Positions 29,078-34,938 of a stretch of DNA of 34,938 nt are shown here, piece after piece; position 1 is the first letter of the stretch; the number at the start of each line of letters is the position of its first letter. Location: positions 1 to 34,938 of the forward strand of contig RGCL01000026.1 in assembly GCA_009919175.1 (NCBI GenBank), given 5' to 3'. The notes under the pieces are model-generated. The model made no database searches. It saw only the letters and a program-made list of their open reading frames with translations, and had not been told where the DNA came from. Position numbers and translations under genes: made by a program. Source of the stretch: Betaproteobacteria bacterium. GTDB lineage: Bacteria > Pseudomonadota > Gammaproteobacteria > Burkholderiales > Burkholderiaceae_C.

Positions 29078-29791
29078 ATGGAACACCTCTTAGTCATCGA
29101 AGACGATGCCCGCCTCGCCGCCATGGTGACCGATTACCTGGAACGCTCGGGCTTTCGCATCTCTCATGCGGCCAACGCCGCCGAAGGCCTCAACCAGGTC
29201 CAGACCGGCCCCAGGGTGGACTTGGTGATCCTTGACCTCATGCTGCCCGACCGCGATGGTCTGGAGGTCTGTCGCAGCATCCGCGCCTTGCCCGCGCCGG
29301 TGAGCAGCACGCCGGTGGTGATGCTCACCGCCAAGGGCGACCCCATGGACCGCGTGGTGGGCCTGGAGCTGGGTGCCGACGACTACATCCCCAAGCCGTT
29401 TGAACCCCGAGAGTTGCTCGCGCGCATTCGCGCTGTGCTTCGCCGCCGCAACAACCCGCAAGCGAGCCTGCAAGCCATCAACCCGGTGTTGCGCTTTGGC
29501 TCGCTAGAAATCGATCGCGATGCCCGCAGCGTCACCATTGGCGGCGCCCTGTGTGACCTCACCTCCTACCAGTTTGACTTGCTCATGGTGCTGGCCGAAC
29601 GCGCCGGGCGCGTGCTCTCGCGCGATCAGATCATGGAGCTGGTGCGCGGCAAGGAGCTCGAAGCCTTTGATCGCTCCATCGACGTGCACGTCGGCCGCAT
29701 CCGCCAGGCCATTGAAGTCGATGTGAAAGCGCCCAAGCGCATCCTCACGGTGCGTGGCGTGGGTTACATGTTCGCCAAACAGCAAGTCTGA
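29078..29791 (+). CDS. OmpR-family response regulator (RstA-like)
   Basis: A 237-residue two-domain regulator. The receiver domain (1-120) carries the acidic pair E8/D9/D10, phospho-acceptor D53 (VILDLMLPD) and K106 (YIPKPFEPRELL). The winged-helix DNA-binding domain (about 135-233) ends in KRILTVRGVGYMF. It begins 20 bp after the AmpG-like gene and ends 4 bp before its kinase. The RstA resemblance is moderate and the stimulus is unknown. Confidence 0.93.
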   Translation: MEHLLVIEDDARLAAMVTDYLERSGFRISHAANAAEGLNQVQTGPRVDLVILDLMLPDRDGLEVCRSIRALPAPVSSTPVVMLTAKGDPMDRVVGLELGADDYIPKPFEPRELLARIRAVLRRRNNPQASLQAINPVLRFGSLEIDRDARSVTIGGALCDLTSYQFDLLMVLAERAGRVLSRDQIMELVRGKELEAFDRSIDVHVGRIRQAIEVDVKAPKRILTVRGVGYMFAKQQV

Positions 29792-29795
29792 CCCC

Positions 29796-31091
29796 ATGCG
29801 CCGCACGATTGGGCTTCCCATGCTGCAGGCGCTGGCCAAGCGGCTGTATGCGCGCTTGTGGCTGGTGCTCATCGTGGTGGTGGCTTTCATCACCGTGTCG
29901 GTGGGCTATGTGTTTAGCCAGTTTGTGGAGTCACCCATGCTGGAGGTCGTCATCCGCGACCTCGACGGCGAATTCATGGGGCAAGGCACGGCACGCCCGC
30001 ACAACCCGGGCGACCGCATGCGGCTGGTGAGTCGCAACCCCGGCCAGGCACAGGTCGAGAAAACGCTGGATGCGCGCTTTCCGGTGGGCAAGTACGGCCC
30101 CGGTCCCGAGTTCTTTGTCCTGCTCAATAACGGCCAGGGTCAACTCATTCACTTGCCACAAACCCCGCCCAGCTTTTTGGGCATGACCATCAACGATTTG
30201 GCCTGGCTGCTCACCCTGGTGGCCATTGCCGTGGCGCTGGGCACCTATCCCATCGTGCGTTGGCTCACGCGTCGCCTCGAGCGCCTGGAAACGGGGGTGG
30301 CGCGCTGGTCACATGGCGACTTGTCCACGCGGGTGGACATCGCTGGCGACGACGAAGTCGCGTCGCTGGCGAGGCAGTTCAACCATGCAGCGGTGCAAAT
30401 CGAATCGCTGGTGCAGTCGCAACGGGCCTTGCTGGCCAATGCCTCGCACGAGCTGCGCACGCCCCTCACACGCATCCGCTTGGGGCTGGAGCTCATGGGC
30501 ACATCGCCCTCACCCGAGCGCATCGACGAGATCAAACGCAACATCGCCGAGCTCGACGAGCTGATTGGCGAGATCTTGCTTTCAAGCCGCCTGGACTCGG
30601 TGCAAGCCGAGGTCGACACCCACGAGCTGGTGGACCTCACAGGCCTGGCCAGCGAGGAATGCGTGCATGCCCAGCTCGAACTGGACCTGGGCGATCACCC
30701 CAAGAGCCACTGGGTCAAGGGAACGCCCAAGCTCTTGCACCGCCTGTTGCGCAACCTGCTCGAGAACGCCCGCAAGCATGCGGGGGGTTTGGGCATCACT
30801 GTGCGCTTGCTGCCCGTCGATGCCCGTTGGGTGAGCCTGCAGGTGAGTGATCGTGGGCCAGGCATTCCACAGGCCTACCTGGAGCGGGTGTTCGACCCTT
30901 TCTTCCGCTTGCCCGATGCGTCTGACAAGGAGGGCGCAGGCCTGGGCCTGGCCCTGGTGCGCTCGATTGCACAACGCCATGGGGGCATGGCTTTGTGCAC
31001 GCAACGCCCCGGCGGCGGGGTCACCTTTGAGGTTCGCTTGCCGCTGATTCAGGCAGAGGGGGATGTTCAGGCGGTGGAGACGACGCACTGA
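29796..31091 (+). CDS. Sensor histidine kinase (RstB-like)
   Basis: A 431-residue membrane kinase. TM1 spans about residues 21-41, a short periplasmic sensor about 42-130, and TM2 about 135-156; a HAMP linker follows. The phospho-accepting H218 lies in ANASHELRTPLTRI. The N box NLLENARKHA, G1 DRGPGIP and G2 GAGLGLAL are present. The ATG at 29796 is 4 bp after the regulator stop. Its last 23 codons overlap the convergent heptosyltransferase gene by 71 bp; that tail lies beyond the catalytic domain. Confidence 0.93.
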   Translation: MRRTIGLPMLQALAKRLYARLWLVLIVVVAFITVSVGYVFSQFVESPMLEVVIRDLDGEFMGQGTARPHNPGDRMRLVSRNPGQAQVEKTLDARFPVGKYGPGPEFFVLLNNGQGQLIHLPQTPPSFLGMTINDLAWLLTLVAIAVALGTYPIVRWLTRRLERLETGVARWSHGDLSTRVDIAGDDEVASLARQFNHAAVQIESLVQSQRALLANASHELRTPLTRIRLGLELMGTSPSPERIDEIKRNIAELDELIGEILLSSRLDSVQAEVDTHELVDLTGLASEECVHAQLELDLGDHPKSHWVKGTPKLLHRLLRNLLENARKHAGGLGITVRLLPVDARWVSLQVSDRGPGIPQAYLERVFDPFFRLPDASDKEGAGLGLALVRSIAQRHGGMALCTQRPGGGVTFEVRLPLIQAEGDVQAVETTH

Positions 31092-32211
31092 GTGACTCGT
31101 CGCTCAAGGCCTGGATCACACGCTGCGGCGTGATTTGCGTGAGGCAGCGGGTGTGCCCATAACGGCATTCGCGTGCATAGCAAGGCGCGCAATCGAGCGG
31201 CGGATCGATGGCCGCATCGCCCTTGAGCCACAGCACTTGCGCGTGGGCATTGAGCGGCGGGGTGTGCAAAGGGCTGGATGAACCAAACACCGCCACCTGG
31301 TTCACCCCCAGGCTGGCCGCCATGTGCATCACGCCCGAATCGTTCGAGAGCACACGGTGCGCGCCCGCCACCAAGGCCAGCGCCTGGGTGAGCGTGGTTT
31401 GGCCTGCGAGGTTGTGCACGCGCACGCGCACCCGCTCGTGCAACATGGCCACAATGGCGTCGCAAAGGGCTTGCTCTTTGGCCGAACCCAGCAAGACCAC
31501 AGGCCGGTCGATGCGGGTGATGACCTCGGCCACATGGCGCTCAGGCCAGCGCTTGGCCGGACCGTATTCCGCGCCGGGTGCGATCACCAGGGCTTGACCC
31601 AGGCTCAGCCCAAAGTTGCGCCACACGGCAGCGACTTCATCGGCCGGCATGGCCAGCTGCGGGGCACGCGCATCCTCTTGTGAACGCTCGGGCAAGGGGT
31701 CACTGTCATCCATGGCCCAACTGGGCAACCCCTCTGGTGAAAAGTGCCTAGCCAAGGCCAGGTAATGCGTGACCATGGGCGGGCGCACGGCATCGGGGGG
31801 GTTGGGCAAGCGGTGGTTCAACAGCACATGGCGCGATTCGCCGTGATAGCCGTAGCGTTCTGCAACCCCAGCCAGCCAAGGCAACAAAGCACTCTTGAAC
31901 GAATTGGGCAAAACCCATGCGGCATCGAACTGGCCTTGCCAGGACTGGGCCAGGGCACGGCGTTTGCGCCATTGCAAACCGGCGCGCTGCAAGGGCAAGG
32001 TGATGACCGCGTGCACGCCTGCAAACGCCTGGCAAATGGGGGCGACCCAGGGCATGGCGGCAACGGTCACTTCGTCGCCGCGCAGGCTGAGCGCGCGCAC
32101 CAGGGGCTCGGACATGATGGCGTCGCCCACCCACTGCGGGGCCACCACCAGGCTGCGGCGGCGCGAACGAACAGGGTCTGTCGTGGGCGTCGTCACCGAG
32201 CGTCTACCCAC
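31021..32211 (-). CDS. waaF: ADP-heptose:LPS heptosyltransferase II (GT9)
   Basis: A glycosyltransferase-family-9 enzyme that adds the second heptose to the lipopolysaccharide inner core. Family elements are VVAPQWVGDAIMSEPLVRAL, NSFKSALLPWLAGV, VIAPGAEYGPAKRWPERH, AHRVLSNDSGVMHMAASLG and the cysteine-containing C-terminus. Two GTG starts are possible, 32211 (396 residues) and 32196. The region before VVAPQ is about 20 residues longer than usual either way. The C-terminal 25 residues are rich in Ser, Pro and Glu and are encoded antisense to the kinase gene. It directly follows the CHCC zinc-finger gene. Confidence 0.9.
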   Translation of the reverse strand: MGRRSVTTPTTDPVRSRRRSLVVAPQWVGDAIMSEPLVRALSLRGDEVTVAAMPWVAPICQAFAGVHAVITLPLQRAGLQWRKRRALAQSWQGQFDAAWVLPNSFKSALLPWLAGVAERYGYHGESRHVLLNHRLPNPPDAVRPPMVTHYLALARHFSPEGLPSWAMDDSDPLPERSQEDARAPQLAMPADEVAAVWRNFGLSLGQALVIAPGAEYGPAKRWPERHVAEVITRIDRPVVLLGSAKEQALCDAIVAMLHERVRVRVHNLAGQTTLTQALALVAGAHRVLSNDSGVMHMAASLGVNQVAVFGSSSPLHTPPLNAHAQVLWLKGDAAIDPPLDCAPCYARECRYGHTRCLTQITPQRVIQALSDESLSASSPPPEHPPLPESAASEPQR

Positions 32212-32415
32212 TCAGTGGGCAGAAGAGGCGCGAACGCCCTCGGGCAATGCGTAACGGGTGCCGCAGTACGGGCACTGAGCCTGCCCCGTGCGGGCGACAT
32301 CGAGGAACACCTTGGGGTGGCTGTTCCACAAGGCCATGTCGGCCTTGGGATTGGGACAAAACACGCCGCCATGGCCGTTGAGGTCCTGGGGCTGAACAAT
32401 GACGGGTTCTTTCAT
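32212..32415 (-). CDS. CHCC zinc-finger domain protein (NDUFS6-like zinc ribbon)
   Basis: A 67-residue protein of the zf-CHCC family, related to the zinc-binding domain of mitochondrial complex I subunit NDUFS6. Likely ligands are the Cys in GGVFCPNP, the His in NSHPKVF and the pair in QCPYCGTRY. The function of the free bacterial protein is unknown. The frame has a TTG at 32433, but the ATG at 32415 gives the usual length. It lies between ilvE (23-bp gap) and the heptosyltransferase (adjacent), a typical betaproteobacterial order. Confidence 0.88.
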   Translation of the reverse strand: MKEPVIVQPQDLNGHGGVFCPNPKADMALWNSHPKVFLDVARTGQAQCPYCGTRYALPEGVRASSAH

Positions 32416-32438
32416 GGCCTCACACTCGCTCAACGGGT

Positions 32439-33380
32439 TCAGGCCACCGGCGTGAGCCAGTGGGCATATTTGGGATTGCGGCCACCCACGATGTCGAAGA
32501 AGGCCGTCTGGATTTTTTCAGTGATGGGGCCTCGGCTGCCTGCGCCAATTTCGATGCGGTCCAGTTCGCGAATCGGCGTGACCTCGGCGGCCGTGCCAGT
32601 GAAGAAGGCTTCGTCTGAGATGTAGATCTCGTCACGCGTGATGCGCTTTTGAACGATCTCGATGCCCAGGTCTTTGGCAATGTGAAACACCGTGTTGCGG
32701 GTGATGCCGTTCAAGGCCCCAGCCGAGAGGTCGGGCGTATAGATGACGCCGCCTTTGACCACAAAGATGTTCTCGCCCGCACCTTCGGAGACAAAGCCCG
32801 CGCTGTCGAGCAGCAAGGCCTCGTCGTAGCCTTCGTCGGTGGCTTCCATGTTGGCGAGGATGGAGTTGGTGTAGTTGCTCACCGCCTTGGCCTGCGTCAT
32901 GGTGATGTTGACATGGTGGCGTGTGTAGCTGCTGGTCTTGACGCGGATGCCGCGCTTCAAGCCTTCGTCACCGAGGTAAGCACCCCATGCCCAGGCTGCC
33001 ACCATGACATGAATGGTGTTGCCCTTGGGCGAAACGCCCAGCTTTTGTGAACCCACCCAGGTGAGCGGGCGGATGTAGCCGCTGTCGAGTTTGTTTTCGC
33101 GGATGACCTGGCGCTGGGCTTCGTTGACCTGATCTTTGGTGAAGGGGATGGCCATGCGCAGGATCTTGGCGCTGTTGAAAAAGCGCTCGGTGTGATCTTG
33201 CAAACGGAAAATGGCCGTGCCCTGTGCCGTCTTATAGGCACGTACCCCTTCAAACGCGCCACAGCCATAGTGCAAGGTGTGGGTCAACACATGGATCTTG
33301 GCGTCGCGCCATTCCACGAGTTGGCCGTCCATCCAGATCTTGCCGTCGCGATCGGACAGGGGTGGGGGCATTGCGGTCAT
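32439..33380 (-). CDS. ilvE: Branched-chain amino acid aminotransferase
   Basis: A 313-residue fold-type IV PLP aminotransferase that makes Leu, Ile and Val from their 2-oxo acids using glutamate. The Schiff-base lysine is K165 in TQAKAVSNYTNS. Other elements are HYGCGAFEGVRAY, YIRPLTWVG, LLLDSAGFVSEGAGENIF and the phosphate-binding FFTGTAAEVTPI. AAAGGAAA precedes the ATG. It lies 61 bp downstream of radA and is probably cotranscribed with the CHCC and waaF genes. It is not part of the island, although the island carries LeuCD-like genes. Confidence 0.95.
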   Translation of the reverse strand: MTAMPPPLSDRDGKIWMDGQLVEWRDAKIHVLTHTLHYGCGAFEGVRAYKTAQGTAIFRLQDHTERFFNSAKILRMAIPFTKDQVNEAQRQVIRENKLDSGYIRPLTWVGSQKLGVSPKGNTIHVMVAAWAWGAYLGDEGLKRGIRVKTSSYTRHHVNITMTQAKAVSNYTNSILANMEATDEGYDEALLLDSAGFVSEGAGENIFVVKGGVIYTPDLSAGALNGITRNTVFHIAKDLGIEIVQKRITRDEIYISDEAFFTGTAAEVTPIRELDRIEIGAGSRGPITEKIQTAFFDIVGGRNPKYAHWLTPVA

Positions 33381-33441
33381 TGCATTTCCTTTCTTGGGCC
33401 TGGCCTGCAGGCCGCGCTCTCAGGGGGTTGAGCAAACCATT

Positions 33442-34815
33442 CTATTCGCGTGCCCAGGCCATGGCGTCTTCAACGCGAGACACCGGGACGATGCGCAAGC
33501 CTTCGATGGGTTTTTTGGGGGCATTGGCCGCTGGCACCAGGGCGGTGGAAAAGCCCAGCTTGGCGGCCTCCTTGAGGCGTTCCTGACCGCGGGGAGCGGG
33601 GCGCACTTCGCCCGCCAGCCCCACTTCGCCAAACGCAACCACGCCCCGGGCAAAGGGTTTGTTGCGCAAGCTGCTGTGGATGGCCAGCAGCACCGCAAGG
33701 TCGGCGGCGGGCTCGCTGATGCGCACACCGCCCACGGCGTTGACAAACACATCCTGGTCCATGCAGGCCACACCCGCATGGCGATGCAAGACGGCCAACA
33801 GCATGGCCAAGCGGTCGCGCTCCAGACCCACCGACAGGCGACGGGGAGATGGCCCGCCCATATCCAGCAAGGCCTGGATCTCGACCAGCAGGGGGCGTGT
33901 GCCCTCGAGCGTGACCAGCACGCAGCTGCCCGGCACAGGCTCGGCATGCTGGCTCAGGAAGATCGCACTGGGGTTACTCACCCCCTTGAGGCCTTTTTCC
34001 GTCATGGCAAAGACCCCGATTTCATTGACCGCGCCAAAGCGATTCTTGATGGCGCGAATGAGGCGGTGGCTGGAATGGGTGTCGCCCTCGAAGTACAGCA
34101 CCGTGTCCACCATGTGCTCGAGCACGCGCGGACCGGCCAGCGCGCCCTCTTTGGTGACATGGCCCACCAGCACCACCGTGACGTTGTCGCGCTTGGCCAT
34201 GCGCGTGAGCATGGCGGCGCACTCGCGCACCTGCGCCACCGAGCCCGGCGCGGAGCTGAGCTGATCGGAAAAAACCGTCTGAATGGAGTCGATGACCACC
34301 AGCTGGGGTTGCTGGCTGTGCACCGTGGCCTGGATGACCTCAAGTTGGGTCTCGGCCATGACGGGCACTTCGCTTTGGCCCAGCCCCAGTCGTTGCGCGC
34401 GCAAAGACACCTGTGAGGCCGACTCCTCGCCGGTGACATACAAGGTGCGTAAACCTGCGCGTTGCAGGCCGTCCAGGGCTTGCAGCAAGAGCGTGGACTT
34501 GCCGATGCCGGGGTCTCCGCCGATGAGGACCACGCCACCAGGCACCATGCCGCCGCCCAGCACCCGGTCAAGCTCCTCGTGACCCGTGGGGTGACGGTCG
34601 ATGGACGCGGCCTGGATGCGATTGAGGGGCTGCACTTGGCTGGCCGGTGCCAGCGATGAGGCTGGCTGGGCATAGCGGTGTTTGCTGGCCGTGGCGGCCT
34701 GGCTGGCGGTTTCTTCCAGGGTGTTCCAGGCGTTGCAATGCGGGCATTTGCCCAGCCACTGCGGGCTGATGCCCCCGCATTCACTGCACACATACTGGGT
34801 TTTGTCTTTGGCCAT
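33442..34815 (-). CDS. radA: DNA repair protein RadA/Sms
   Basis: A 457-residue RecA-like branch-migration ATPase used in recombination repair. The N-terminal zinc finger has C10, C13, C24 and C27 (VCSECGG...CPHCNAW). Walker A is GDPGIGKST (about 100-108), the KNRFG motif of RadA is present, and the C-terminal third is Lon-protease-like. The frame is open to 34905, but the ATG at 34815 gives MAKDKTQYVCSECG, the family N-terminus. The remaining 34816-34938 holds no supported gene. Confidence 0.96.
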   Translation of the reverse strand: MAKDKTQYVCSECGGISPQWLGKCPHCNAWNTLEETASQAATASKHRYAQPASSLAPASQVQPLNRIQAASIDRHPTGHEELDRVLGGGMVPGGVVLIGGDPGIGKSTLLLQALDGLQRAGLRTLYVTGEESASQVSLRAQRLGLGQSEVPVMAETQLEVIQATVHSQQPQLVVIDSIQTVFSDQLSSAPGSVAQVRECAAMLTRMAKRDNVTVVLVGHVTKEGALAGPRVLEHMVDTVLYFEGDTHSSHRLIRAIKNRFGAVNEIGVFAMTEKGLKGVSNPSAIFLSQHAEPVPGSCVLVTLEGTRPLLVEIQALLDMGGPSPRRLSVGLERDRLAMLLAVLHRHAGVACMDQDVFVNAVGGVRISEPAADLAVLLAIHSSLRNKPFARGVVAFGEVGLAGEVRPAPRGQERLKEAAKLGFSTALVPAANAPKKPIEGLRIVPVSRVEDAMAWARE

Positions 34816-34938
34816 GGCGGCAAGTGTATGCGGGGCCTCGTTGCAGAGGCGCGAAGACTGGGCCTCAACGGCGCCGACAGGGTGGCTTGGGCAATTGTTG
34901 GACAATGACCGACTCCAACCCCAGTGTCTGGTGACCCC

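Noticed and set aside
33402-33413. Perfect 12-bp palindrome GGCCTGCAGGCC between radA and ilvE
   Set aside because: With four loop bases only a 4-bp stem remains and no T-tract follows, so a terminator is not supported. It is probably a chance GC-rich palindrome.
34905-34934. Start of a further plus-strand gene after radA
   Set aside because: The ATG at 34905 runs only nine codons before a stop at 34932-34934.

Overview
The window is about 35 kb of GC-rich, gene-dense bacterial DNA with no tRNA, rRNA, insertion sequence or CRISPR array that I could see. The housekeeping genes at both ends (gatB, divergent pyrE and exodeoxyribonuclease III, an ilvE - CHCC zinc-finger - heptosyltransferase II run, radA) and the frequent GTG/TTG starts suggest a betaproteobacterium of the Burkholderiales, probably Comamonadaceae. 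That placement is inference from gene content and style.

Layout. (1) 1-3954, housekeeping: the 3' half of gatB, a DUF1993 gene, an hsp20 with a sigma-32-type promoter, pyrE facing away from exodeoxyribonuclease III, and a YbaK-type deacylase. (2) 3979-25197, a 21-kb catabolic island. Its core is a 13-gene minus-strand operon (16014 down to 3979): periplasmic binding protein, LivHMGF-type ABC transporter, SDR dehydrogenase, DUF4387 protein, AtuA-like protein, GntR/UTRA regulator, aconitase-family large and small subunits, a fumarate-reductase-like flavoprotein and a C-C lyase with the KRCGH motif. Beside it lie a plus-strand pair (PuuE/imidase-like hydrolase and a broken MmgE/PrpD gene), a five-gene minus-strand operon (PuuE-like hydrolase, cysteine hydrolase, Asp/Glu-racemase-like protein, PhyH-type dioxygenase, SnoaL-like protein), a lone tautomerase-NTF2 fusion, and a three-gene minus-strand operon (N-carbamoylsarcosine-amidase-like hydrolase and two PuuE-like hydrolases). 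(3) 25198-26108, a regulatory spacer and a toxin-antitoxin pair. (4) 26152-34938, housekeeping and envelope genes: MBL hydrolase, M48 peptidase, AmpG-like transporter, two-component system, heptosyltransferase, CHCC zinc-finger protein, ilvE and radA.

How the island may work (inference). Four cyclic-amide-hydrolase-like proteins and two cysteine amidohydrolases suggest ring opening of a cyclic imide or ureide followed by half-amide hydrolysis to a dicarboxylate. The flavoprotein (desaturation), the aconitase-like pair (hydration) and the KRCGH lyase (cleavage to pyruvate plus a short acid) would then form a 2,3-dimethylmalate-type ending. A substituted maleimide or succinimide would fit all of these steps. 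The same inverted-repeat operator (half-site ATAGAACAA) sits upstream of the transporter operon (16053-16074) and of the hydrolase operon 9 kb away (25246-25269). This ties the two ends together, and the GntR protein is the only DNA-binding regulator I see inside the island.
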